Assembly: GCA_030693105.1 (NCBI GenBank)
Contig: JAUYBK010000065.1
Span: 1-12,039, forward strand
Direction of reading: 5' to 3'
Length of the DNA: 12,039 bases
Source of the DNA: Methanobacteriaceae archaeon
GTDB lineage: Archaea; Methanobacteriota; Methanobacteria; Methanobacteriales; Methanobacteriaceae
The notes beneath the pieces were generated by a model. The model was not told the DNA's origin. It did no database searches and worked only from the letters and a program-made list of their open reading frames with translations. Position numbers and translations under genes: made by a program. Numbering within the stretch: position 1 is the first letter of the stretch; every line of letters begins with the position of its first letter. This document shows positions 1-7,098 of this stretch, piece after piece.

Positions 1-1968
1 AAACTCCATATTCTCCAAGTTAAAGGCCAAACGAGATCTTATTAAACTCTGGGAGATCTTGGCAGACTCCTTCATCACTTCGCCTAATTGTCCAGTCAGG
101 GTTAGCTTACCCTTACCGGGCATGAAGGCCCCTTCAATGAATAGGATGTCTCCACCTACGGGTGTCCAGGCCAGGCCCGTCACCACGCCGGGTGGGTTTT
201 CTGTACCGGCCCGGTGGATTTGGATTAACTCGTGGCCCAACATGTCGTATAACATGTCCTCTTCCACCACGTAGGGCAACTCCACCTGGCCCAGAACGAT
301 CTTCTCTCCTGCTACCCGGGCCACCGTGGCCAGTTGACGTTTTAAGCTTCTTACTCCAGCTTCTCTGGTGTATTTTTCGATGATGGTCTTTAAGGCCGGG
401 TCGGTAATCTGTAGTTGGTCTTTGTTTAGACCGTTGTCTTCTAAAACCAGGTCTAAAAGGTGGGTCTTTCCGATGTGGAACTTCTCATGGCTGGTGTAGC
501 TGCCGATCTCTATTATCTCCAGCCGGTCCCTTAGGGGGCCGGGAATGTCCCGTAGGGAGTTGGCAGTGGCAATGAAGAATACGTCGGACAGATCGTAGGG
601 CACTTCCAGGTAGTGGTCGGAGAAGCTGTCGTTTTGTTCGGGGTCTAACACTTCCAGTAGGGCACTGGCCGGGTCGCCACTGTAGGAGGCCATTAATTTA
701 TCCACTTCATCCAGGATGAAGACCGGGTTTTTTTCACCAGCCCGTTTCATTCCGTTGATGATCCGACCGGGTAAGGCCCCGAGATAGGTCCTTCGATGTC
801 CTCTGATTTCGGACTCGTCTTTAACACCGCCCAGGCTGATCCGGATGTATTTTCTTTTAAGTGCTTGGGCTATGCTTTTACCTAGACTGGTCTTACCAGT
901 GCCGGGGGGTCCTACTAACAGGAGTATGGATCCCTGCTTGTTTTGTTTGAGCTTCATCACTGTCAGGTGCTGGATGATACGGTCTTTCACCTTGTTCAGG
1001 CCGTAGTGGTCTTCTTCTAAGAGTTCACGAGCTTTTTCGATGTTGATGTCCTTGACTTCGCTTTCACCCCAGGGTAGGCTGACTAACAGGTCCAGATAGT
1101 TTCTTATTACATTTTCTTCCGAGCTGTGGGGTCCCTGTCTTTCCAGTTTGGCCACTTCTTCCAGGGCCACTTCTCGTACCTCGGGGGGCATGTCTAGCTC
1201 AGCAATAAGGTCTCGGTAGTCTTTTTTACCCGGACCTCCTTCCACGTCGCTTAGTTCGTCCTGGATAGCTTTTAACTGTTCTTTTAGAATGTTTTCCCGG
1301 TGTTTTTTGTTCATCTCGTCGTTGACCTTGGCGGCCATTTCCATCTGGAACTGGATGGACTCTTTTTGTTCAACTAAGATGTCCATGAACCGTAGACCTT
1401 TTTCCTTTAAAGAACGCATTTCTAAAAATTCCTGCCTTTCTTCTACAGACAGTCTCATGTAGGGAAATACGTAAGCAATTACCTGGTTTAAGTCGTTTAG
1501 TTGGTTAATTTTTTCCAGGTAGGCTTCGGCTCCTTTGAAATTTTCACTTATCTCTGCTACCAGGAACCTGATGTGTTTTAACAGTTCTTCCTGGTTTTCT
1601 GGTTCAATGTCCACTTCGTCGGGTAGGAAATGGTACCGGGCCCGGTAGTGCATGCCGTCAGGGATGAGTTCTTCTATTTCTACCCTTTCCAAGATGTCCA
1701 CTTTTAAGTGGTAGAAGTCCCTCATTTCGTGGGCATTTTCCACTTTGATTAGGGTTCCTACTTGATAAAACTCGTTTTTACTGTAGCGGCCGGGACGGTA
1801 TTCTTTCACGGCTAAGGCAATGCCGTAGAAATCATCATTTCTAACTCTTTTGTAGATTTCACTCCCCACTTTTTTACCAATTTTCATGTTCATGTTGGTT
1901 TCATGCAGTAAGACCCGGTCGGGTATGACCAGTACTGGTAATTCTTCATTCAGGTTCATTTCTTTCAT
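1..1968 (-). CDS. lon: ATP-dependent protease Lon, bacterial LonA type (3' end beyond window)
   Basis: Cytosolic AAA+ serine protease that unfolds and degrades damaged or regulatory proteins. I translated 656 residues with no stop or frameshift before the left edge. The order is an N-terminal substrate-binding (LAN) domain to about residue 200, a helical linker, then the AAA+ module: Walker A GPPGTGKT at 353-360, Walker B LDEVDK with D420/E421, sensor-1 N470, and a sensor-2 arginine in GVRSL near 540. The Ser/Lys proteolytic dyad falls beyond the window. E. coli Lon has 784 residues, so roughly 120-140 are missing. No hydrophobic insert lies between Walker A and B, which separates it from the membrane-bound LonB usual in archaea. 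The start is the ATG at 1968, preceded by GGTGAG with a 7-base spacer; the in-frame ATG three codons later is less likely. An arsR gene lies 147 bases upstream on the same strand. Confidence 0.95.
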   Translation of the reverse strand, partial: MKEMNLNEELPVLVIPDRVLLHETNMNMKIGKKVGSEIYKRVRNDDFYGIALAVKEYRPGRYSKNEFYQVGTLIKVENAHEMRDFYHLKVDILERVEIEELIPDGMHYRARYHFLPDEVDIEPENQEELLKHIRFLVAEISENFKGAEAYLEKINQLNDLNQVIAYVFPYMRLSVEERQEFLEMRSLKEKGLRFMDILVEQKESIQFQMEMAAKVNDEMNKKHRENILKEQLKAIQDELSDVEGGPGKKDYRDLIAELDMPPEVREVALEEVAKLERQGPHSSEENVIRNYLDLLVSLPWGESEVKDINIEKARELLEEDHYGLNKVKDRIIQHLTVMKLKQNKQGSILLLVGPPGTGKTSLGKSIAQALKRKYIRISLGGVKDESEIRGHRRTYLGALPGRIINGMKRAGEKNPVFILDEVDKLMASYSGDPASALLEVLDPEQNDSFSDHYLEVPYDLSDVFFIATANSLRDIPGPLRDRLEIIEIGSYTSHEKFHIGKTHLLDLVLEDNGLNKDQLQITDPALKTIIEKYTREAGVRSLKRQLATVARVAGEKIVLGQVELPYVVEEDMLYDMLGHELIQIHRAGTENPPGVVTGLAWTPVGGDILFIEGAFMPGKGKLTLTGQLGEVMKESAKISQSLIRSRLAFNLENMEF

Positions 1969-2115
1969 ATTATCACTCACCAGGGTGTTGGGGATTTTTT
2001 TCATTTTTACGGGATGCTTTTTTTTAATAATCACGAGAGATATTTTTAATAGTTTTTTTTAATTAATTAAAGACGATTGGCGCCCTATAATTCCTAGTGG
2101 AATCTCAGGTAGGCA
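1969..2115 (-). promoter_or_regulatory. AT-rich arsR-lon gap, probable lon promoter region
   Basis: This 147-base gap holds long A/T tracts. Reading on the minus strand, several TATA-like stretches lie about 60-100 bases before the lon start, for example TTTAATTAATTAAA at 2061-2074 and CTATTAAAAATA at 2041-2052. None is clearly best. A small inverted repeat (attcc-tagt-ggaat, 2090-2103) sits just after the arsR stop. The minus strand has no convincing T-run terminator here, so lon could also be read through from arsR. Confidence 0.35.
1976..1981 (-). promoter_or_regulatory. ribosome binding site of lon
   Basis: GGTGAG on the minus strand, 7 bases before the ATG at 1968. It favours that start over the in-frame ATG three codons downstream. 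Confidence 0.6.
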
Positions 2116-2463
2116 TTAATCGTGCTTTTCTAACTGGTCGCACTTGCTTAATGCACAGTTAAATAAAAAATCAATACTTTTTTTGTGTTTTAAGAGGGCG
2201 GTTTTGTTGAAGGTGTAATAGATGTAATTGCCTTCTTTTTGGGCAATAAGGATCTGGGCGCTTTTGAGGACTTTAAGGTGTTGTGATGCGGCGGGTTGGG
2301 TTAATCCCATGATTTTAGACATTTCGGTTACACTGGTCTTCTCTACTTCTCGGGATGCCAAAGAATACACTAGTAAAAGCCGGTTGATATTGGCCAGTGC
2401 TTTGAAGAGCTCTTCTAATTCATCAGACATTAAAGAGCAGGACTTTGTATTTATCCGCAGCAT
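2116..2463 (-). CDS. ArsR-family winged-helix transcriptional repressor
   Basis: A 115-residue dimeric DNA-binding repressor of the ArsR/SmtB type. The family core is clear: LFKALANINRLLLVYSL at about 19-35 (alpha1-2), the recognition helix TQPAASQHLKVLKSA at 55-69, and the beta-wing KEGNYIYYTFN at 76-86. The classic ELCVC metal site of the alpha3 helix is absent. Cysteines are C9, C103 and C108, with H114 near the C-terminus, so a sensor site in the last helix or an N-terminal/C-terminal site is possible, as is a thiol switch. The ligand cannot be named from sequence. No Shine-Dalgarno site precedes the ATG at 2463, and a TATA element sits about 28 bases upstream, which fits a leaderless mRNA. 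Met12 (2430) is an alternative start. An inverted repeat over the promoter suggests autoregulation; lon, next downstream, is a possible target. Confidence 0.9.
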   Translation of the reverse strand: MLRINTKSCSLMSDELEELFKALANINRLLLVYSLASREVEKTSVTEMSKIMGLTQPAASQHLKVLKSAQILIAQKEGNYIYYTFNKTALLKHKKSIDFLFNCALSKCDQLEKHD

Positions 2464-2470
2464 GTTACAT

Positions 2471-2498
2471 AAGTATATAAATATATGCTTATATACTT
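2471..2498. promoter_or_regulatory. inverted-repeat operator overlapping the arsR TATA box
   Basis: A perfect inverted repeat with 10-base arms (AAGTATATAA at 2471-2480 and TTATATACTT at 2489-2498) and an 8-base spacer. It starts 8 bases upstream of the arsR ATG. The arms contain the TATA-like elements of the minus-strand promoter, and the distal one (centre near 2492) would place transcription start at or next to the ATG. Bound repressor would block TBP, which is the usual archaeal arrangement for negative autoregulation. Assignment to ArsR is inferred from position and symmetry. Confidence 0.6.
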
Positions 2499-2510
2499 TT
2501 CTATCGTTAT

Positions 2511-2541
2511 AAAAAATTTAAAAAAATAAAGCTTAAAAAAA
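2511..2541 (-). terminator. T-run terminator after the coiled-coil gene
   Basis: On the minus strand this stretch holds three runs of six to seven T, interrupted by AAGC, A and AAA, starting about 46 bases after the stop at 2588. Archaeal RNA polymerase terminates at such T-rich stretches without needing a hairpin. It would insulate arsR from the upstream gene. Confidence 0.45.
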
Positions 2542-2587
2542 GTTTTTATTAAAAGAAGAATAATGAAGTAATTTAAATTGAATCCTT

Positions 2588-2959
2588 TTATTTATTAAAC
2601 TCCAAAAGGCTCTCGGGGTACTTTCCTAAAAAATAATCAGTAACTCCCCTTTTCTCAAGGTCTTTTATAACCTGACGGGCCTCTTCCAGTAATTTTTTAG
2701 TAATTTGGTAGCGGTGCTCCAATTTCTGGTAGTCGTTTTTAAGTTGCTGGTGCTGGCGGATGTTGTATTCCACCTTCATGAGTTCCAGCTGGTCTAAACG
2801 TGCCTGGATTATTTTTTTCTCTGCTAGGGCGTCTTTGAGTATTTCCTGGGAACTGGCCAGTATGTCTCTAAACGAGTCTAAGTCCTTTTGTTTTTTTGAA
2901 AGTTCATTTTCAAGTTCTTTTATCCTAAGATCAGATAACTTTACCGGGTTTTCTTTCAT
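2588..2959 (-). CDS. coiled-coil protein of unknown function
   Basis: A 123-residue soluble protein with no signal peptide or membrane segment. Residues from about 8 to 105 are almost continuous charged/leucine heptad-like helix, rich in Lys, Glu, Gln and Leu, for example LRIKELENELSKKQKDLDSF and LEEARQVIKDLEKRG. This predicts a long coiled coil and probable oligomer. The C-terminal tail, about 18 residues (VTDYFLGKYPESLLEFNK), is not heptad-like and may be a docking peptide. No catalytic motif is visible and I recognise no named family. The ATG at 2959 has GAGG 8 bases upstream. It is divergent from the surface-protein gene at 3051, with about 80 bases between them, and is followed by a T-rich terminator. 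A structural or scaffolding role is only a guess from the fold. Confidence 0.75.
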   Translation of the reverse strand: MKENPVKLSDLRIKELENELSKKQKDLDSFRDILASSQEILKDALAEKKIIQARLDQLELMKVEYNIRQHQQLKNDYQKLEHRYQITKKLLEEARQVIKDLEKRGVTDYFLGKYPESLLEFNK

Positions 2960-3050
2960 GAGTCGGGCCTCAGTTACATTGTGCTCCGTTAATTGTATAT
3001 TAAACTTATCTATAACTATTTAATGGCAATACTAATAAGGAATGAAATTC
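2960..3050. promoter_or_regulatory. divergent promoter region
   Basis: An intergenic stretch serving two divergent genes. For the plus gene, GTATATTAAAC at 2995-3005 is a TATA-like element whose start site would fall near 3025. For the minus gene the same bases read TTTAATATAC, and TTATAG lies slightly further upstream (3007-3012). The TATA elements overlap, so initiation in the two directions could compete. Confidence 0.4.
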
Positions 3051-3341
3051 ATGAAGCGCATATATATAATCGCCGGGGTGGTCCTGCTGGTAGTGGTGGG
3101 TCTTTTAATTTGGAATGGATTAAATAGTTCTAATAATAATACAACTGCCAACAATACCACCATCCAAAATCTAGCACCTTTACAAAACATGCCTTATGAC
3201 CAGAATGGTAACAGTAACTCTTCTAAACCGCAAAACAGTACCAACTCTACCAACTCGTCCAGCACACCCTCCTCCAGTGGAGTATCCTTAGGAGGAGTAA
3301 CTGGATCATCCGGAGGAGGATCTCAATTTCCGAATATTTGA
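3051..3341 (+). CDS. small membrane-anchored Asn/Ser/Thr-rich surface protein
   Basis: The only plus-strand gene. A short basic start (MKRIYI) is followed by one hydrophobic segment of about 18 residues (IIAGVVLLVVVGLLIW), then a tail entirely of Asn, Ser, Thr, Gly and Pro, ending Gly-rich. No lipobox cysteine is visible, so it is probably an uncleaved signal anchor with the tail outside the cell. Counting from the upstream ATG, nine Asn-X-Ser/Thr sequons fall between residues 28 and 73, which suggests heavy N-glycosylation. The reading frame also opens at an ATG at 3042, but AAGGA at 3037-3041 abuts that codon and lies 9 bases before the ATG at 3051, so the latter (96 residues) is chosen. 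Low-complexity composition hides any homology, and I do not recognise a family. It is divergent from the coiled-coil gene. Confidence 0.7.
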   Translation: MKRIYIIAGVVLLVVVGLLIWNGLNSSNNNTTANNTTIQNLAPLQNMPYDQNGNSNSSKPQNSTNSTNSSSTPSSSGVSLGGVTGSSGGGSQFPNI

Positions 3342-3370
3342 ATTTTTGATTGGAAAGGATTTAAATATTC
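3332..3370 (+). terminator. hairpin between convergent genes, overlapping both stop codons
   Basis: GAATATTT (3332-3339) and AAATATTC (3363-3370) are perfect inverted 8-base arms. In plus-strand RNA pairing continues inward to 16 consecutive pairs including three G-U, leaving a 7-base loop, and the inner arm carries a five-U run. The stem covers the TGA of the surface-protein gene (3339-3341) and two bases of the helicase TGA (3369-3371). Minus-strand RNA would have mismatches at the G-U positions, so the structure favours plus-strand termination or transcript protection. Confidence 0.45.
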
Positions 3371-5951
3371 AAGAACTTCCTATTTGCTCCAGTATGGCCT
3401 GATGCATCCGCCGAATAAACTCAATACGTTCTTCATATTTTAAAACGTCCAGATATCCCTGGGCTATCAGGTTGAATGCAAAGGGCGATGGAATTTTGGT
3501 GCTGATCTGCTTTAAGTCCATTTTCTCATCTTCCAACATTTTCAAGACCTTATTAGCATTTTTAACGTCCATATAGTCTTCAATAACTTCCCGACGGGCT
3601 TCTTTTAATATGGAAAAGTTAGGGTCCAGATCCTTTACAAATTTTAAGAGTATCTTTCCCTTAACCTGCTGTCGACCCACGGATTTTTCCTGTCCCTTGT
3701 AACGCCTTAGGATCATTAGTGATCGCCCGGCACAGTGGCGAAAGCGACCGGCCAGGGTTTCGGTCCTGTCTATGGCCTCCACCAGAATGTCTTCCAGGTT
3801 CTCCGAAGTCAAGTCCTTAAAGGCCTCTAACCCGCCAATCTTACCGTCGGAGCTTAAATAGAATCCATTATCAGATATGGATATCATAACATCTCTACGG
3901 TACTTACGGGCGATGACATAGGCCAATGCCCGGGATAATGCATCGTTAACCCTCCGGCCGAAGAGACTGTGGAATACCACGAATTTACGGCCGCCGTAGC
4001 CGGTGTAAAACTCCACCAGCAGTTTCCGGAGGGTAGGAATATCCGCGTACAAAAACTGCTCCCGAAAGTACTGGTACAAAGAGTGAGCGGCGTTGAAGTC
4101 CAGGTACAGATAAGAACTTATAAACTCGATTATTTCCTCTTTACTCCTACCTTTTTGAAACTCCCAGCTCATAATCCCCCTAAACTTCTGTATCTCCAGG
4201 GCCAAGTCAAAAGAAAGGGGCAGCTGCTCGGAGAACCAGGACGGTATGGTAGGCGGACCTGATGCCGGGCTTACGTTAACACTCATGCCCCGGGCATAGT
4301 TAAAGCGGTAGATCATACCCCCTAAGACGAAGCTGTCCCCTTTTTTTAGTTTTTCCATGAAGTCTTCCTCAATGCGGCCCACTACCTGTCCGTTGCACTT
4401 CACCACCGCTGCCGAACGGTCGGGTATGGTGCCGATGTTGGTGGAGTACAGCATCCGGGCCAGCCTCCCTCTCCGACCCAGCTCATTCTTATCCCGGTCC
4501 ACCCAGATCTTGGCGTAGACGTAGCGGTCCTCCAGGCGGGTGTACTCCCCGGCCAGGTAACTTAAAACGCTATCATAATCTTCCCGGGATAAGTTACGGT
4601 AGGGATAACTGCCCCTAATTACATTTAAAGCATCGTCAATGTCCCAGCGGCTTTCAATGGCCATACCGTAGATGTGCTGGGATAAAACGTCCAGACAGTT
4701 TTGGGGTATATGTATCTCGTCGATCCTACCCTCCCGTGCGTTTTTCAAGATCAAAGCACACTCCACCAGATCGTCCCGGTCCACCACCATCATCCGGCCT
4801 TTAGACTTTTCATGAAGCTGGTGACCGCTCCGGCCAATCCGCTGCAGGGCCCGACTCACCGACTTGGGTGAGCTAACCAGGACCACCAAGTCAATGTAGC
4901 CAATGTCAATACCCAGCTCCAGCGAGGTTGAAGAAACCACCACCTTCAGCTTACCCTCTTTTAGTTTGTTCTCTGCTTCCAGGCGCAGCTCCCGACTTAA
5001 GGAGGAGTGGTGGGCCATGATGTTGTCATGGTTGTAACTATCCGGGTAGCGGTTTTTAAGGTTATAAACCACGCTCTCCGTACCACTGCGGGTGTTGGTA
5101 AATATCAGAGTGGTCTGATGTTTCTGAATAAGCTGGTGGAGGCTTTCGTACATGGCCTGGTTAATCTCATCGGGAGGAGTGGCTATTATGTCATTCACGG
5201 GACATATAAGCTCTATATCCAACTGTTTAAGATAGTTAATCTCCACCACCAGGCAGTCCCGGGGCTGACCATAATAATGCCCGACCAAAAACTCAGCCAC
5301 CCTTTCTAAGGGGTGTACCGTAGCTGAAAGACCTATCCGTGCGTAATTTCCCACCATACGTGATAAACGCTCCATACTAAGACTTAAATGGGTGCCCCTT
5401 TTATTATCGGCCAGGCTGTGGATCTCATCCACAATAACGTACCGGACACTTTTAAGTTTTTCCCGGAACTTAGGCGCCACCAGGAGTATGGAAAGAGTCT
5501 CCGGAGTGGTTATTAAAATGTGCGGTGGAACTTTAAGCATCTTGGAACGCTGGTACTGGCTGGTGTCCCCGGTGCGAACCATCTTCCTGATTCCCAACTC
5601 CCGGCCAGCTATCTCCTCTATCCCTCTAAACGGATCCTCCAGGTTCTTCTCAATGTCGTTATCCAGGGCCTTTAAAGGGGAGATGTAGATGCAGTACACC
5701 TCGTCTTTTAGTTGATCCTTCTCGGCCAGGGTAGCCAGTTCACTGATGATGGATAAAAAAGCAGTTAAGGTCTTACCCGAACCAGTGGGGGATGAGACTA
5801 AGACATTTTTGCAATGGTGGATATCCACTATGGCCTGTCTCTGGGCTGGGGAGAAGGTTTTAAAGTTTTTCTGGAACCATTCCCGGACCCAGGGGTGTAA
5901 AATGCCGTAGATCTTCTGGTTAGAGTAGTGCTGGTCCTGTCTGGTTATCAT
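3369..5951 (-). CDS. lhr: Lhr-type superfamily 2 ATP-dependent helicase
   Basis: A large helicase of the Lhr family (DNA/RNA-DNA unwinding, linked to repair). It has 860 residues from the ATG at 5951. Numbering from a TTG four codons earlier, motifs are: Q-like FSPAQRQA 37-44, Walker A SSPTGSGKT 57-65, Ia SPLKAL 95-100, Ib TTPETL 152-157, II DEIH 179-182, III LSAT 212-215, IV LIFTNTR 286-292, V SSTSLELGIDIG 344-355 and VI QRIGRSGH 374-381. The rest matches the Lhr core: winged helix, beta-barrel region and C-terminal helical domain. The length is usual for archaeal Lhr core proteins, without the long C-terminal extension of some bacterial forms. GGA 7 bases before the ATG at 5951 favours that start over the TTG at 5963. 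It follows the phosphoesterase stop by about 15 bases, so the two are one operon. Confidence 0.95.
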   Translation of the reverse strand: MITRQDQHYSNQKIYGILHPWVREWFQKNFKTFSPAQRQAIVDIHHCKNVLVSSPTGSGKTLTAFLSIISELATLAEKDQLKDEVYCIYISPLKALDNDIEKNLEDPFRGIEEIAGRELGIRKMVRTGDTSQYQRSKMLKVPPHILITTPETLSILLVAPKFREKLKSVRYVIVDEIHSLADNKRGTHLSLSMERLSRMVGNYARIGLSATVHPLERVAEFLVGHYYGQPRDCLVVEINYLKQLDIELICPVNDIIATPPDEINQAMYESLHQLIQKHQTTLIFTNTRSGTESVVYNLKNRYPDSYNHDNIMAHHSSLSRELRLEAENKLKEGKLKVVVSSTSLELGIDIGYIDLVVLVSSPKSVSRALQRIGRSGHQLHEKSKGRMMVVDRDDLVECALILKNAREGRIDEIHIPQNCLDVLSQHIYGMAIESRWDIDDALNVIRGSYPYRNLSREDYDSVLSYLAGEYTRLEDRYVYAKIWVDRDKNELGRRGRLARMLYSTNIGTIPDRSAAVVKCNGQVVGRIEEDFMEKLKKGDSFVLGGMIYRFNYARGMSVNVSPASGPPTIPSWFSEQLPLSFDLALEIQKFRGIMSWEFQKGRSKEEIIEFISSYLYLDFNAAHSLYQYFREQFLYADIPTLRKLLVEFYTGYGGRKFVVFHSLFGRRVNDALSRALAYVIARKYRRDVMISISDNGFYLSSDGKIGGLEAFKDLTSENLEDILVEAIDRTETLAGRFRHCAGRSLMILRRYKGQEKSVGRQQVKGKILLKFVKDLDPNFSILKEARREVIEDYMDVKNANKVLKMLEDEKMDLKQISTKIPSPFAFNLIAQGYLDVLKYEERIEFIRRMHQAILEQIGSS

Positions 5952-5966
5952 GATTTTTTCCAATAA

Positions 5967-6701
5967 TTAGATGTACTGGCTTTGAAACCGGAGCAAGTCT
6001 TCCACTTTCCCAAAATACAGGGTCTCAAAGTCTTCTACTCCGTAGACTTCCCACTGATCTATTCCATTTTTTAAAAAGGGAGATAGGGCTTTTTCGTGGA
6101 GTATATCAGACCCTTCGCTTACGAAGTTAAAAGAGGGCATTACCAGGAGATTTTTCTGGCGGAATTTGCCCTTAAGGTAACATTTTATCTTCTCCACCCG
6201 CTCCCCACTCCGGAGCCCCACGGTGGGGTGTTCGTGGCCGATGATGAGGGTTTCCTCCCCGATCTCGTCCCACTTTTTAGGTATCTGGTCCCCGTGCATC
6301 ACCAGGAAATTTCCGGTCGAGAAGTATTTATGCACTTCCAGTCCAGTTTTTCGGGCGATTATGGGTGTCAGGGGGTCGTGATTTCCCTGGATTAGTACGA
6401 TCTCCTGGAAGTGGTCTCTTAGAAAGTCCACGAAGTTCAGGGTTTCACTCCACTCCTGGCGGCTGATCTTACCGAACTCGTGTTTAAAATCCCCGTTAAT
6501 TATGATACCTTCTGCCGGTTGGTGGGATAATACCTCCTCCAATCGGCTGGTTAAAAGGGGGTACTGGAATTTGGGGACCATCACCCCCTGATAGTTGAGG
6601 GCCTCCTCATATCCCAGGTGCAGATCGGATATAATAAGATAATCATTGGCCAGGAGGGCAAGGTCCACTATCTGAGCACCATAAAGACTGATATCATCCA
6701 T
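5967..6701 (-). CDS. SbcD-related calcineurin-like metallophosphoesterase
   Basis: A 244-residue two-metal phosphoesterase, probably a nuclease or phosphodiesterase on nucleic acid or nucleotide. All family metal motifs are present: DLHLG with D26/H28, GDFKHE with D71 and H74, GNHD at 106-109, H136 in MHGD, and GHEH at 155-158. It resembles the archaeal SbcD-related proteins, about half the size of true SbcD and without the capping C-terminal domain, and no rad50 partner is adjacent. The ATG at 6701 has AGG about 9 bases upstream. It is the first gene of a two-gene operon with the Lhr helicase. In bacteria, Lhr-family helicases are found with a phosphoesterase, an exonuclease and a DNA ligase, so a shared repair role is a reasonable inference. 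The substrate is unknown. Confidence 0.88.
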   Translation of the reverse strand: MDDISLYGAQIVDLALLANDYLIISDLHLGYEEALNYQGVMVPKFQYPLLTSRLEEVLSHQPAEGIIINGDFKHEFGKISRQEWSETLNFVDFLRDHFQEIVLIQGNHDPLTPIIARKTGLEVHKYFSTGNFLVMHGDQIPKKWDEIGEETLIIGHEHPTVGLRSGERVEKIKCYLKGKFRQKNLLVMPSFNFVSEGSDILHEKALSPFLKNGIDQWEVYGVEDFETLYFGKVEDLLRFQSQYI

Positions 6702-6835
6702 AACTTTAAACCTAAAAAAATCTTAAAATTTAAAATTTTACCTTGAAATTTATTAAATCCTTACCTCTAATATAGGGGGACTGTTGGATATTAAAGCTTT
6801 TCCATGAGGGTGAGAAAAACCAACCAGCATCTTCT
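6702..6835 (-). promoter_or_regulatory. gap holding the phosphoesterase-lhr promoter
   Basis: A 134-base AT-rich gap. On the minus strand, CTATATTAG (near 6766-6774) and TTTAATAAATTT (near 6747-6758) are TATA-like candidates for the phosphoesterase-lhr operon. A seven-T run (6714-6720) lies just before the ribosome binding site. No hairpin terminator for the upstream redox operon is obvious. Confidence 0.35.
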
Positions 6836-7072
6836 TTAATCCCTGAAATTTCTTAAAATCCAGGACATGGCTGAATGGAGTATCAGGACCACCACGAAGG
6901 GTACGAAGAGGTAGTTGTGGATTTTAAATGATAAAGTTTTGTCCAGCAAACCCCAAGTCAGGGCCTCTAAAGGTCGGTAGTAAGCTATGCCCAGGCCACT
7001 TAAGAGGACCAGCACGGTCAACAAGATGAGTAGGATATGCACAATTCTGCGGAACGTTGCGTTACTGCTCAT
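6836..7072 (-). CDS. two-helix membrane protein resembling a cytochrome b fragment
   Basis: A 78-residue integral membrane protein with two hydrophobic helices, about residues 10-31 and 52-74, joined by a short loop with YYRP. Histidines are H12 at the start of helix 1 and H52 and H66 in helix 2. H52 and H66 are 14 apart, the spacing with which two hemes are ligated along one helix in b-type cytochromes, and H12 could be a partner ligand. It resembles half of the four-helix di-heme b fold (DUF4405/cytochrome b561-like), so a homodimer would complete four helices. The ATG at 7072 has GGGAG 7 bases upstream. It follows the molybdopterin-protein gene by 26 bases and is presumably its membrane redox partner, as YedZ/MsrQ is to YedY/MsrP. 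Heme binding is inferred, not shown; it could be a heme-free anchor. Confidence 0.75.
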   Translation of the reverse strand: MSSNATFRRIVHILLILLTVLVLLSGLGIAYYRPLEALTWGLLDKTLSFKIHNYLFVPFVVVLILHSAMSWILRNFRD

Positions 7073-7098
7073 AAATTTGCTCCCGAATTCTTATTATA

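Noticed and set aside
59..383. Two plus-strand open frames of 71 and 73 codons
   Set aside because: They lie opposite the AAA+ region of lon, have no family features, and one begins with TTG without a ribosome site.
2090..2103. Small inverted repeat (5-base arms, 4-base loop) after arsR
   Set aside because: Too short and not followed by T on the minus strand to be called a terminator. It could be chance in AT-rich DNA.
1969..2115. Possible tRNA or small RNA in the AT-rich gaps
   Set aside because: No cloverleaf, CCA-type end or GC-rich stable fold was seen in this or the other gaps.
2228..2512. Plus-strand open frame opposite arsR
   Set aside because: Antisense to a well-supported winged-helix gene and running through its operator. 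No ribosome site and no recognisable features.
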